From NCBI RefSeq assembly GCF_023898315.1, contig NC_064614.1, forward strand, positions 496,078,109-496,142,108: 64,000 bases of DNA. Direction: 5' to 3'. The notes beneath the pieces are model-generated. The model was given only the letters and a program-made list of their open reading frames with translations, ran no database searches and was not told where the DNA came from. The position numbers and the translations under genes were made by a program. The stretch is from Schistocerca nitens. Lineage: Eukaryota > Arthropoda > Insecta > Orthoptera > Acrididae. Shown piece after piece: positions 19,741 to 31,115 of the stretch (positions are counted from its first letter, which is position 1; each line of letters opens with the position of its first letter).

Positions 19741-19997
19741 CCTATCGATGCTAAAATCATTCTCCAATCGTTTATGCTCCGTTTATATATTTTCCTTACA
19801 ATGCCACGTGCCCGCAACCCCACAAGAGGGCGTCCAGTCTTGTGCTGGGCAGTGGTCATAAGTGTTTAGTTCATACTTCCAAACGCAAATAGCAAAGAAA
19901 TCCATCAGTATACAAAGGAATCAAAGAAATCAGTAACATTAGAGTGAAGAATCATCCTTTAAAATATTTCTTTCCCAATTTTCTACGAAACTTCGCC

Positions 19998-22230
19998 TCA
20001 GGAACTTTGCTTCGTAAGGATCAACAGTAGTCGCTCATCATCACGGCACTCCATTTGGAATCGCCATTTGCATTTCTCTATTTGAGAAATTACGTGGTGG
20101 AACCGTTCTCCGTGTTCATCACTAACGGCGCCAAGATTGTCCAATAATATGTTCAAATATCCATTCAAGGAAGGTAATTTAAGTAACGTGTTATATCCGA
20201 TAACATGGTATGACCTCAGTAGTTGCTGTACATCGCGATAGTTCTCTGCCACATGGTTGGTTAGAAACTATTTGTAGGCACTAGTGAACGACAGCCGTGC
20301 CATTCTTTCAACATCACGCAGTAAATTAAGGAAATGTTCACCTGACTTTAGTACCTAAAGTGTGGTCCCAAAAATATTCCTTCCTGTTTATATTGGTTTG
20401 GCTTACTGAGGACCACCTGAAATAACTAATGTCTTCCTTTTCCTCGTCTTTCTTTCTTTCCTTCTAGTAGCTGTCCATTCTTTCCCTGTGTTCTTCTCTT
20501 CTTTCTTCTGTCCACAAAGCCCTATCTTTTTCTTTGTTTCCTCCTGGAACCTCTTGAAACTTTTTACTTTTGCTCTGAGATTTTTGCTGTCCCCTATTTC
20601 TTCCTCCGTTATTTCTGTTTCTCTCAAGTCTGCTTTAACTTCTTCCATCTACATCAATGATGTTTTGGCTTTCCGTCAAAAAGTTAAAAATGGTTTTCGT
20701 CATCCTCTTTTCATCTAGCATCCTTAAGTGTCCATAGAATACACCTCTACTCTTCCCCATTGTGTCTGATATAGGTCTATTTTTTTCTAAACTTCTTTAT
20801 TATTTCTTTATTTCCATTTCCCTTTCTCATATTTTGGTCCCAAGACTTTCCTGATTATTTTCTTTCCTTCTTTTCTATTTCACCTAATTATTTAGCTGTA
20901 TTTAACAAAAGGCATTCTGAAGCATAAAGACATTCTGTTTTAATGACTGTTGTAGTGCCTCAGTTTTGCATTTATGGAAATATATTTCTTGTTGTACAGG
21001 TTCTTTGTTAGTTGAAAAGCCACCTACGCTTGCAAAGTTAGCTCCTTTCTCCGAAGTATTTGATTTTTTTTTTCACTTAGATATTTAAATTCTGTGGTCT
21101 TTTTTATTCTTCCATAATCAGTTTCCATCTATTTCGGTGCCTCCTTCGCATCTTTCATATATCTTGTTTTCTTTCAAAACATACACATAGGCCTGCTTTT
21201 GAAGCTGTCTCTTGTAGAACATTTATCTGCATTACTGCATCTTCTATAGATTCAGATAAGTTAAGATCGTCTGCAAAAGCCAAACAGCCGAAACTCAGAA
21301 TATCTCCTTTTCCCCCCATTCGTAATTTTTTAAATTCCTTCTTCTTCTGTTTTTTATATTTTATTCTCTGGTTACCTTTTGTGGTACACAACTGAAGAGC
21401 AGTGGGGACAATGCCTTCCTTTATATTTGCTTCACTACTTCTTGGAAACTGATGTCGCAAATACCTAAATCCGCCTAAAGTTCTGTCCATGGTTCTCACA
21501 AGTTGTTGGCGAGACCGCATTTAATATATAGCAGAGGTAGATAGGGTAGACGAGAGGAGTCTTCACCACCTTCTCCTGTTCAGATGGTCATTCATTCCGA
21601 AAAGATCATTTTTCCCCATGATAATGATTTGTTCTGTCTCTCTTGTCTCACTCGCATAGGAAGCTGCAGTGGTTTGTGTACCCGAGCTGCATGCCTAAAA
21701 GAATTGCCATTATCTTCAGATGTCTACATGCATGCATGTGATTAGTAGTTTAAAGTTCCCATATGTCTCATTAAGATTAATTGAATGACCGTTCAGAACA
21801 GAACGAAGCACTGCTTTCAGGCTGACATTATTGGAATCTATGAATAGGCGCAACTCATTTACGCTGATATCATGACCAAGAATTTCCATAACAGATTCGA
21901 TATCAGTACAAAAACCATTCACTTTTCCCAAAAAAATGTACAGAAAAAACAACATGGTGGTCACGATAATCATTAACTTTCATTTTGCTTCAAAAAATTT
22001 AAATCACGGAGAAGATCGATGAGATCCTCTCGAGACAAAAAGTGTGGTTCACAGTGGCCTTGAAATGTTGGGTCGGCGTGCATACCTCCTTCGCTTTCTT
22101 CTGCGGGTAGTCACTTTGTTCTTCTTCACTCACAGTCACTTCCTCAGGAGGCGCTGGTTTCGGCAGTTCTTCACTATGACTTGCAGGCCTTACAGGAGAT
22201 TATAAATTAAGATGCTGCATAGTTTCCCTT
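19998..22230 (-). pseudogene. Decayed copy of a multicopy arthropod protein family, split by a LINE
   Basis: Pieces in order on the minus strand: an acidic N-terminal stretch and a HFLSREDLIDLLRDL-like block (about 22200-22000), then RLFIDSNNVSLKAVL and NETYGNFKLL (21973-21716). Next come AILLGMQLGYT and CSFLCE (21700-21620), and FRYLRHQFPRSSEANIKEGI (21480-21415). After an insertion, GIFLGPHF, LLRDVERMARLSFTSAYK-stop, NHVAENYRD and GAVSDEHGERFH (20390-19998) follow. I remember this block order from uncharacterised, highly repeated arthropod proteins of unknown function, probably TE-borne. At least one in-frame TAG (after SAYK) and several frameshifts make it non-functional. Confidence 0.65.
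20395..21413 (-). mobile_element. LINE RT fragment inserted in the multicopy gene relic
   Basis: Motif B-like ALSPLLFSCVPQKVTRE (around 21400) and motif C CLAFADDLNLSESIEDA (around 21270) are followed by Lys/Glu-rich degenerate sequence. Flanked by a duplicated target: CCTTCCTTTATATT at 21414-21427 and CCTTCCTGTTTATATT at 20379-20394. The host reading resumes (KEGI then GIFLGP) when the insert is skipped. Confidence 0.75.
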
Positions 22231-23225
22231 CTTTACGAGGTTATTCCATCTATGTTTGTCAGACAAAAATAAGTCTTTTGTGTGATCCGTTAGTTACGTC
22301 CAATCATGGGGACGACAGAGGATTTGTGACGTGATCCTCTTAACCAGCTTGTCTGTAGTGTAGAGCAAGACGAGCAGCATACTTGGGGGGCCCAATTCGT
22401 GTTCTGATCACTAAAGTTACACCCGAAATAAAGCACATAATACTTCTTTAAAAGAGTCCAAGTTTTCGTTTTTGCTGTTTCAGAATTAGCTCTTCAGAAA
22501 TATAACAAAAAATAATTTGCTCAGTTTACACAGGTATGGGGTGTTTCTTCTTCTGAACTAACGCAAAACAAACCAAAAACCTTCACGAACTTAGAACAAC
22601 AAGCAGTGTCTTTCAATGATTTCCAGAAGTCTCATTGCTCAGATGGAAATGGCAACATAAAATATGGCTCTACATGCTCAAGCATGATTTATCGGCAGTG
22701 CTGCCAAACCACTTTCATTTTCTGGAGTTAGGTTTGTGAATTGAGGGTCAGGTGTGGTAAGTCCTTAGCAAATATTTCAATTATTTTTCAGTTGCTAAGT
22801 CTGCAGAATATTTAAGTTAAGCCCCAGTAAGATAAATAACATGTAGCGTTTTCAATTTTTTGTGTAGACAGAGGGTAGCGTCTCAGAAGAAAACTGAGCG
22901 CGACAACCAAAAACTGATTTCATTTTTGAATACAGCACCCACTGATTAACAAAGTACACCTTACACATTCGTTGGAAGAAAAATTTTGTTGACCAATACA
23001 ATAAAAGAACAAAGACATAGTATTTATCAAAGTTTAAGGTGAAACTTTGGAAACAATAGCCGGAAAATGTGCTACATTGAAGGATAATCTTGTCACCAGA
23101 GCGCTGGTACAGCTTATCTCAACCTCAAGTTTATCACATTTGCAGGCTAACTTTACCAAATGTCTCATAGTAAATATGATCAAAAATTATACAGTAACAT
23201 ACATCGGGCATATATACTAAAAATA
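22231..23225. other. No recognised gene
   Basis: AT-rich DNA, no motif-bearing frame seen on either strand. Confidence 0.5.
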
Positions 23226-23235
23226 ATCATGAAGT

Positions 23236-23470
23236 GTCCGCGGCTCGTGGTCTTGCGGTAGCGTTCTCGCTTCCCGCGCACGGGGTCCCGGGTCGGTTCC
23301 CGGCGGGGTCAGGGATTTTCTCTACCTCGAGATGACTGGGTGTTGTGTGTCTTTCATCATCATTTCATCCTCATTCACTCGCCGCAGTGGCGTTAAAGAA
23401 CTTGTGGAGCGGCGGCCGAACCGCCCCGCGAGGGGTCTCCCGGCCACCAATGCCATACCCTCATTCATTG
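23236..23470 (+). mobile_element. GC-rich tRNA-derived SINE
   Basis: The head CTCGTGGTCTTGCGGTAGCG (A box) and GGGTCGGTTCCCGGC (B box) is followed by a body with GAGATGACTGGGTGTTGTGT and GGCGTTAAAGAAC. The flanking repeats ATCATGAAGT (23226-23235) and ATCATAAAGT (23471-23480) match at 9 of 10 positions. Confidence 0.85.
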
Positions 23471-23480
23471 ATCATAAAGT

Positions 23481-24109
23481 AACTCTTCTAAATCAATTAG
23501 GAACAACTATCACTGCCATAAATTCTTTTTGAGAACACATAAATCGGTAGCTCAGTATTCACTACACAGTTACGATACTTCAGTGTATATCTTCACCTAA
23601 AAAAGAAAAAAAGGATTCGTTGCACAAAGAAAGTGAACAGATTTATTAGCACTAATCAGATTTCACATCTGATGTGCTTCTTTTCAGAATACTATAATAA
23701 TCTCACATATTTACTCACTGAAGAAATGTTTTGTCAAATATCCATTCCAGTGTTAAATTCTTCGTCTATGGTTGTACCTTCAGAACTTCTTCGCCACTTT
23801 ATGTGACCGTAGATGTCTTCACAGAATCTGATCGGAAAGGAATTCATCTTCATGACTTGCATACTTTGTGTTCATTTGGTCGGAAACCTCTTTCGCAATA
23901 CTACTTTGACACAGAAATCCGTTAAGGACAGTCGCCTGTCTAATGAAGAAGAACGTAATCGTTGATTCTCAGTATGCTTCAGAAGAGCTCGCTATGTCTC
24001 CAACCGAGCATGGGACAATGCGATGCGTGTACAATGTCCGGTCTGTTAACGTTCCTCGAAAGGTAATTTCCAGCTCACACGGTGCCCGCCTTGCACAATT
24101 CAGCAAGAA
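23481..24109. other. No clear gene
   Basis: Mostly unassigned. The last ~150 bases could be the decayed 5' part of the Tc1 fragment that follows. Confidence 0.4.
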
Positions 24110-24391
24110 GAATTGTCAACACCGGAAGCTGCCCGCCGAATAATCGTTCACCACAGCGATGTCATTCGAATTTTAAACCGCTATCATGAAACACTAGACA
24201 TTAATTATTTGTTTAGTAGTGGTGACCACCACTCATCGACACAAGCTGATGACGGCTATCTACAAAGCATGGTTCTTAAGTTCTCCGAAAAAGATTCAAC
24301 AGAACTGCGCGCTTCATTTTCTGCGGCAACTGGGAGGGCTATCTTGACAGACGCTACGACACACCTTACACACAACGAATCTCGCGTCTAG
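24110..24391 (+). pseudogene. Tc1-like transposase N-terminal fragment
   Basis: The frame contains TQADDGYLQSMVL, STELRASFSAATGRAI and a preceding Arg/His-rich stretch. This resembles the second helix-turn-helix of a Tc1 subgroup (consensus around DRYLQ..LRNR..ATELR..F..ATGR). No catalytic domain follows. Confidence 0.5.
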
Positions 24392-25057
24392 GCGTCGATT
24401 ACTATATTACAAACCGCACTCCCCCATCCACTATGGTGGTGACGGTTGGTAAAGGAACACGTAGAATGAAACATGAGATCAGTGGTGAGGGTTCTGTTGC
24501 AGGACTTGCAGGACTTGCAGGACTTGCAGGACTTGTCTGACCCCTGTGACAGTCGTAGCAGAAGAGATCAGAGCGGTCGAGATCTAGTGCACAGCAGAGC
24601 CACAAATTCTCAGCAGCGAGATACGTCAGCCACGTTTTGCGACTGTATAATGTGCGGATGTCGTAGCTTCTCAGCGCTACAGAGGTTATTTTCAGAGCTG
24701 TGCATTATCAAGGCAGAGTTCTTGCATCTATTGTCCAACCGTGTAGTCAGCATTTCGGCAAAGGATTCTCCTTTCAAGACAGTAACACATGAGCGACCAA
24801 TGCTCACTACATAAAAACGTTCCTGCAGGAGGCAGGAAGCAATTTAATGGGACGATCTGTGGTATCTGCAGACAGACTAGACTGAGGTTCCTTGGGTCCA
24901 GTTGAAACTTGCAGTGCGCCCTAGCAGGAACACTCCTGATACACTGAGTGGGCACAGAAGACTTGCTGTGCTGAGTGGTTTGAGCATCAGCGCCCCGACC
25001 ACATTACAGACAGAATGCCAAGGACGATGCAAGCTTATGGCCGTCGAAAATAATGAA
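24392..25057. other. No recognised gene; contains a short minisatellite
   Basis: Unassigned, moderately GC-rich sequence. A 9-bp repeat TTGCAGGAC occurs four times in perfect tandem at 24497-24532 with a partial fifth copy. Confidence 0.5.
24497..24535 (+). repeat. 9-bp tandem repeat (TTGCAGGAC)4+
   Basis: Four exact units plus TTG. Translates as a Leu-Gln-Asp repeat in one frame, but no real gene is apparent around it. Confidence 0.9.
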
Positions 25058-25299
25058 CTGACGGGAAAAAATTGCAACACTAAGAATGGGTTGTGCGACA
25101 TAAACGAATGTTGGTAGGCATGTTCCTACATCTGATAGATGATGTCTATTCATATTTCGCGCCAGTCGCGTAAGAGTGGCGCTAGTAGCCCCATTATGAG
25201 GACACAGGTTTGCTTTAAATGCACGCTGTAACAGTCGTGAGTGTTAGATTGGACGTGGTATGTTGATGTTGGTCAAGGATGCCTTTAAGGCGACAAAGA

Positions 25300-26464
25300 C
25301 GACGTTATCGATAACTCACTGAGTCTGAACAAGGTCGTGTAATAGGGCTTCGAGAAGCTGCATGTTCCTTTAGTGATATTGCACAGAGATTTGGTAGCAA
25401 TGTAGCCACTATATATGATTGCTGGCAACGGTGTTTACGGCAATGTACGGTCGTAAGAATACCAGGCACCGGGCGGCCATATGACGCTACCGAGAGGGAA
25501 GGCTATTGTGTTGGGTGTATGGCTCTGGCGCATCTAACTGCACCTACAGCAGCAATTGGCACCACAGTAACACAGTGAACTGTTACAAATCGGTTACTTC
25601 AAGAAAAACTCTGAGCCAGCCGCCCTGTAGTGTGCATTCCACTGACACCAAACTACCGTCATTAACGACTTCAGTGGTGTCGAGCTATAACTCACTGAGG
25701 GTATGGTGGAAGTCTTACTTGTTTTCTGATGAAAGCTGGCTCTGCCTTGGTGCCAGTGACATGCCTGTTCTGGTTATAAGGGCCTGCAACCAACCTGGCA
25801 GCGTGCTAGATACATTGAAACTACACCTGAAGATATGGTCTGCGGTGTGATTTCGCATGACAGCTAGAACACTGTCGTGGTTCTCCCATGCAGCCTGACT
25901 GCAAATTTGTACGTTAGTCTGCTGATCGACCTGATATGCTACCATTCAAATGGCTCTAAGCACTATGGGACTTAACACCTGAGGTCATCAGTCCCCTAAA
26001 CTCTACTTAAACCTAACTAACCTAAGGACATCACATACATCCATGCCCATGCAGGATTCGAACCTGCGACCGTAGCAGCCTCGTGGTTCCGGACGGAAGC
26101 GCCTAGAACCACTCGGCCACAGCGGCCGGCTGCAATTCATGGAAAGCATTCCAGAAGGGGTTTTCCAATTGGATAACACTCGGTCACATACCGTAGTTGC
26201 AAACCAGCTTGCTTTACGAAGTGTAGACGTGTTGCTTTGGCCTTTTAGATCACCAGATCTGTCTACAACCGAGCACACATGGGGCATCATCGGACGACAA
26301 CTCCAGCGTCATGCAAAACCAGCATTAACCGCGACTATATTGACCGACCAAATGCAACTTGCATGGAACTCCATCCCAGAAATTGAGATCCAGCGTCTGT
26401 ACAACACAATGCATGCACGTTTGTGTGCTTGCATTCAACATTATGGCACTTACGCCGGTTATTA
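25300..26464 (+). pseudogene. Tc1-like transposase, frameshifted, split by a SINE
   Basis: The N-terminal region is in several frames. LFSDESWLCLGAS (around 25735) holds the first Asp. After the SINE, VFQLDNTRSHTVVANQLAL gives the second Asp and FRSPDLSTTEHTWGIIGRQLQRH the Glu, with 32 residues between them. The C-terminus RLYNTMHARLCACIQ ends at a TAA at 26462-26464. Non-functional because of frameshifts and the insertion. Confidence 0.8.
25942..26130 (-). mobile_element. tRNA-derived SINE in transposase relic
   Basis: Reverse complement of the GGCCGCTGTGGCCGAG.. head with GGTTCGAATCC B box and TTAGGTTAGTTAGGTTTAAG body; the tail end is CCATTCAAATGG. A clean TSD could not be resolved, perhaps only 3-4 bp. 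Confidence 0.88.
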
Positions 26465-26593
26465 ATGTATCAGCATTTCAAATTTTCAATGGATTTTCTC
26501 GCGCCTACTGCAACCTGCGATCTTGCAACGTTAACCACTTAATTATGTTACCTACACAAATGTACTCCCAAAATTTCAATTCTCTGCATTAAT

Positions 26594-27924
26594 TACGAGT
26601 GTCCTTCAATAAGTAATGTCCCACATTCTTTAAAAAACCATTAATATACATAGACAAACGTCATTGTTGCTGCTTCACATCTGATGTTTGTTTTGTGCGC
26701 TGGTGAAGTTTCTAACCGTTCTGGCACATGGCAGAGCCGTAGTACTGGGTAAAAATTGTGTCTACATGCGACTCACGTTACAAGGGGTGTGCTGTTATTG
26801 AATTGTGTGTAGAAAAAGAAACTGTGGTGAACATCCATAAACGTTTGTGTGCGGTGTATGGCGATGCAGCAGTTGATAGGATTACAGTTGGGCGATGAGT
26901 AAAGAAAGTTAAAGCTTCAGGAAATACAGTAACAGAGTTCCATGATCAGCCACGCTCGGGACATCCTGTCACAGTAACTGCTCCAGACATTCTGAATCGG
27001 GCGGATGCCGTTATTCGTGCCGACCGGCGCATCACAACTCGACAATTGCCTCTACAGTTGTCGGTCAGCATTGGCAGTGCGTTTGCAATGATCGAGACTC
27101 TCAGATATTCATAGAGGTGCTCACGATGGGTTCCACGAATGCTCACAGCAGACCACAACATTCACAGAAAGGACATTTCATCTGAACTGTTGGAGCGTTT
27201 CGAGACCGACGGAGGGACCTTTCTCTCACGGATCGTTACGGGGGACGAAAGCTGGGAGCACCACTTCGCGCCGGAAACAAAAAGGCAGTCCATGGAGTGT
27301 CATCATCCTCATTCACCACGAAAGAAGAAATTCAAGACAACCCCCTTACCGGAAAAGTCATGGTGACAATCTTCTGGGATTGTGATGACGTCATTCTCGT
27401 GGATGTTGCCAAAAGGGTCAACAATCAATTCAGAGGCATACGTGAAGACTCTGAATAAACTCAGGAACCGTTTCCGACGTGTTCAATCTGACACGAATAC
27501 AGTAGAAATCTTGCTCCAACACGATAATACACGCCCATGCACAAGTCTGAGAATACGGGAAACATCGCCAAATTGGGTTGGACATCACTGCCTCATCCAC
27601 GCTACAGTCGCGACTCGGCAACCTCGGACTTCCATCTCTTTGGGCCTTTCAGAGTTTCTCTACGGGGGACACACTCTCAATATGACGAGAGTGTCAGTCA
27701 TGCAGTGAAAACATGGATTCGCTTACAGGACAAGAGCTTTTACCATCAGGCAATAAATGCTCTTCCACGACGATGGCGTAAGGCCATAGAACGTGATGGA
27801 AACTATGTAGAAAAACAGAACATGGACAAGATATGTTGATGTATATTGTCACCAAATTCTGACTCTTAACAATAAACATGTTCTGAGAAAAAATAGAGGC
27901 ATTACCTATTGAACGACCCTCGTA
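26594..27924 (+). mobile_element. Mariner element with TIRs and TA duplications
   Basis: The left end TACGAGTGTCCTTCAATAAG and the right end, read inward, TACGAGGGTCGTTCAATAGG are inverted repeats with TA at both borders. 1331 bp, the normal length of a full mariner. It is inserted near the right end of the Tc1-like element at 25058. Confidence 0.9.
26770..27838 (+). pseudogene. Mariner transposase (DDD type), inactivated
   Basis: Blocks in order: a helix-turn-helix region with several stops, RIVTGDESWEHHFAPETK (first Asp, 27227-27280), then YVKTLNKLRNRFRR. VEILLQHDNTRPCTS follows (second Asp). DSATSDFHLFGPFRV lies in a third frame and corresponds to the SPDLAPSDYHLFG block with the final Asp, and the C-terminus ends in RWRKAIERDGNYVEKQ. 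In-frame stops (for example after EKSW near 27364) and at least one frameshift prevent function. Confidence 0.85.
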
Positions 27925-27954
27925 TATTTTGGTAATGGGATTTTTTTTCGTCAG

Positions 27955-28545
27955 TTTATTTATTGCGCTTGCAACGCTCGCAACAGCAATTACTGTATTC
28001 AATGACTATGTTATGACTATGGATCCTTGCCACATCAAAATTACGGCATTGAATGTTACCCAACAGCAGTTTTTATTTCACAGTTGCGCACAATCAAAGC
28101 GCTTGCCTTTATTTTGGTTAATGTCTTGTTGTTTGTTATTTCACAGTAAAGTTATATTTTGAGTTTCATAACACTTACTCTCTAATTCCCTGCCCCCTTT
28201 AAATCTAAGTGGATACACGTTCGCAGAGAAGTGGGAGATGCAAAACGTTTTTGAGCGATTTTTGTGTGAACCTGTTCTTAGTATTCACAATACTTAGATT
28301 ATAACAAGTGCCTACATATTATGTATATGTGGGTCGTACACAAAATTCTTATTACTTTCTTTTGTGCAACGATTGAGATTTGCTTAGATGAAAAATTACA
28401 GTGAAATATATTCCGGCAGAATGTCGCTAATGAATGTATGATGAAAAATCGAACATCCTAGACTTACGTTTACATAAATATTGCAGTAAGTCATACTTGC
28501 GAAATGACACATGATTTGTGGTTCTTATACAGTTATGAGGGCCAC
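27955..28545. other. No recognised gene
   Basis: AT-rich DNA after the transposon nest. No motif-bearing frame. Confidence 0.5.
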
Positions 28546-28942
28546 AGAAGGATTATTTCAGCTTACATTCTCATTTATACATATCTCCAAAACTTACCTT
28601 ATGTCTCCTGCGTCTGATTAGTATTAGCGGACATTTTGGTGGTTTTCGGAGCCGCAGTGGTGGTCGTGGTGGTGGTGGTGGTGGTGGAGGTGGAAGTGGT
28701 GGTGGTGGAGACCTTGCCCGCCGCTATGCAGAGCTGGCACAGCAGCGGCTTGTTCCAGCGACAGGCCAGCTGACACGCCCACGCACCACCGAACCTGTGC
28801 TCTGGCGGCTCCTATGGCAGACACACTTTGATCTACACTCAGCAGGTCTTACACAGTCCACACACGACCCCTCACAACAAATCTCTGGACATTGCCTAGT
28901 CATGGATACTAAATCGTTCGATATACTCTCCTGTGACTACTG
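28546..28942 (+). other. GC-rich island with overlapping open frames and a (GGT)n repeat
   Basis: 28640-28810 is strongly GC-rich within AT-rich flanks. The plus strand is open from about 28546 to a TGA near 28940 and encodes a Gly-rich run (GGRGGGGGGGGGSGGGG) followed by DLARRYAELAQQRLVPATG. The minus strand has a 59-codon frame (28903 to 28724) starting MTRQCPEICCEGSCVDC with eight Cys in its first 29 residues. No family is recognised, and either frame could be chance. A host exon is possible but unproven. Confidence 0.3.
28655..28712 (+). repeat. (GGT)n-rich simple repeat
   Basis: Imperfect GGT trinucleotide run (GGTGGTCGTGGTGGTGGTGG..), interrupted by GGA, AGT and CGT triplets. Confidence 0.9.
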
Positions 28943-29089
28943 ACCGACAACTTCGCTAAGAGACTTCGTAACTCAAATATACACAACGCTATACAGTTGC
29001 TACATTTAAAACAAATGTTTATATTTGTTTTTTAGCTATACATAAAGTAACTGTTTTTTTCCGTAATAACATAGTCCTCCTCATGGACC

Positions 29090-29744
29090 ATGGACATAGC
29101 CCAGTTGAGATGGCTCGCGCGCCTCAACGATACAGGTAGCCGTACCGTAGGGCTACCACAACCTTTACTAAGAGGAGCTGTAGCCTTTTCAGTAGTTGCA
29201 AGGCGCAACAGTCTGGATAACTGCTAACATTGCTTTGCCATGTTAGTACTGTGAAGAGCTGAAAGCTAGGTGAAAGTACAGTCATTTTATTCACGAGGGC
29301 ATGCTTCTCTCCTGTATGATTTAGTGATAATGGCATTCTCTTGGGTAAAACTTTACGGGGCCAGAGTTGTTCACCACTCTGATCTGCCGGCGGAGACTAC
29401 TTAGAACGATGTCATTATCAATAAAAACAAAAACAGCATTCTACTATTCTGAGTATGCAATATTACATCCCTTAAAAAGGTAGGTCGGTTAGAAAATTTA
29501 AATAGGAAACGCAATGGTTGAAGATAAGTACACCAGGAATTAGTGAAGTGCGGTGGTAGGAAAAACACAACTTCTGCTTGGATAAAAAATCAAATAGGGG
29601 TTAAGACTGCAAAATCAAATAAGGATAACGCATGACTAAGTATAGTAATGAATAACGAAATAGGGATTCAGGTAATCTTCTGTGAAGAACACAGTGAACG
29701 TAACATTTTGGGCAAGGTAGATACTACGCCAACACCTATGGTAT
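29090..29744 (+). mobile_element. RTE-like LINE, 5' UTR and endonuclease start
   Basis: Starts with GAGATGGCTCGCGCGCCTCA and includes GCCTTTTCAGTAGTTGCAAG and GAAAATTTAAATAGGAAACG. It then shows endonuclease remnants (GISEVRW-like; GKVDTTPTP). This matches what I remember as the 5' region of an orthopteran RTE-like LINE. It ends exactly at the Tc1 insertion, and no continuation is recognisable beyond 31115. Confidence 0.6.
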
Positions 29745-31115
29745 TACACTACTGGCCATTAAAATTGCTACGCCAAGAAGAAATGCAGATGATTAAACGG
29801 GTATTCATTGTACAAATATATTATACTGGAACTGACACGTGATTACATTTTCACGCAATTTGGGTGCATAGATCCTGAGAAATCAGTACCCAGAACACTT
29901 ACCTCTGGCCGTAATAACGGCCTTGATACGCCTGGACATTTAGTTAAACAGAGTTTGGATGGCGTGTACAGGTACAGCTGCCCATGCAGCTTCAACACGA
30001 TACCTCAGTTCATCAAGAGTAGTGACTGGCGTATTGTGACGAGTCAGTTGCTCGCCCACCATTGACCAGACGTTTTCAATTGGTGAGCGATCTGGAGAAT
30101 GTGCTGGCCAGGGCAACAGTCGAACATTTTCTGTATCCAGAAAGGCCCGTACAGGACCGGCAACATGCGGTCGTGCAATATCCTGCTGAAATGTAGGGAT
30201 CGAATGAAGGGTAGAGCCACGAGTCATAACACACCTGAAATGTAACGTCCACTGTTCAAAGTGCCGTCAGTGAGAACATGAAGTGACCGAGATGACCGAG
30301 ACGTGTAACCAATGGCACTGCATACCATCACGCCGGATGATACGCCAGTATGGCGATGACGAATACACGCTTCCAATGTGCGTTCACCGCGATGTCGCCA
30401 AACACGGATGCAACCATTATGATGCTGTAAACAGAACCTGGATTCATCCGAAAAAATGACGTTTTGCCATTCATGCACCCAGGTTCGTCGTTGAGTACAC
30501 CATCGCAGGCGCTCCTGTCTGTGATGCAGCGTCAAGGGTAACTGCAGCCACGGTCTCCGAGCTGATAGTCCATGCTGCTGCAAACGTCGTCGAACTGTTC
30601 GTGCAGATGGTTGTTGTTTTGCGAACGTCCCCATCTGTTGACTCAGCCATGCGGATAAGATGCCTGTGATGTCGATTGTTAGTGATACGAGGCCGTTGGT
30701 ATCCAGCACGGCGTTCCGTATTACCCTCCTGAACCCACCGATTCCATATTCTGCTAACAGTCATTGGATCTCGACCAACGCGAACAGCAATGTCGCGATA
30801 CGATAAACCGCCACCGCGATAGGCTACAATCCGACCTTTATCAAAGTCGGAAACGTGATGGTACGCATTTCTCTCCCTTACACGAGGCTTCACAACAACG
30901 TTTCACCAGGCAACGCCGGTCAACTGCTGCTTGTGTATAAGGAATCGGTTGGAAACTTCTACATGTCAGCACGTTGTAGGTGTCGCCACCGGCCCCAACC
31001 TATGCTCTGAAAAGCTAATCATTTGCATATCACAGCACCTTCTTCTTGTCGGTTAAATTTCGCATCTATAGCACGTCATCTTCGTGGTGTAGCAATTTTA
31101 ATGGCCAGTAGTGTA
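29745..31115 (-). mobile_element. Tc1 element with near-perfect TIRs
   Basis: 1371 bp with TA at both borders. Left TACACTACTGGCCATTAAAA, with its complement TTTTAATGGCCAGTAGTGTA on the right. The transposase is on the minus strand. Confidence 0.93.
29885..30893 (-). pseudogene. Tc1 transposase (DD34E), two frameshifts and a stop
   Basis: Starts MKPRVRERNAYHHVSDFDKG. Helix-turn-helix at about residues 15-55 (GGLSYRDIAVRVGRDPMTVS). After a frameshift near 30640 come VRRRLQQHGLSAR and NVIFSDESRFCLQ (first Asp). After a second shift near 30230, FQQDIARPHVAG (second Asp) and SPDRSPIENVW (Glu) follow, with 34 residues between Asp and Glu. An in-frame TAA after QTLFN precedes the usual MSRRIKAVITARGG tail. 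Otherwise well preserved. Confidence 0.9.

Larger units (their letters stand above)
25058..27954 (+). mobile_element. Tc1-like element with nested SINE and mariner
   Basis: Left end CTGACGGGAAAAAATTGC and right end ..ATTTTTTTTCGTCAG (27954) are inverted repeats. The host element is 25058-26593 plus 27925-27954. A SINE (25942-26130) interrupts the transposase and a mariner (26594-27924) landed about 30 bp from the right end. The same family as the minus-strand relic at 12190-13400. Confidence 0.82.

Noticed and set aside
28624..28824. His-rich minus-strand protein
   Set aside because: The His run is the reverse translation of a GGT repeat; no supporting domain.
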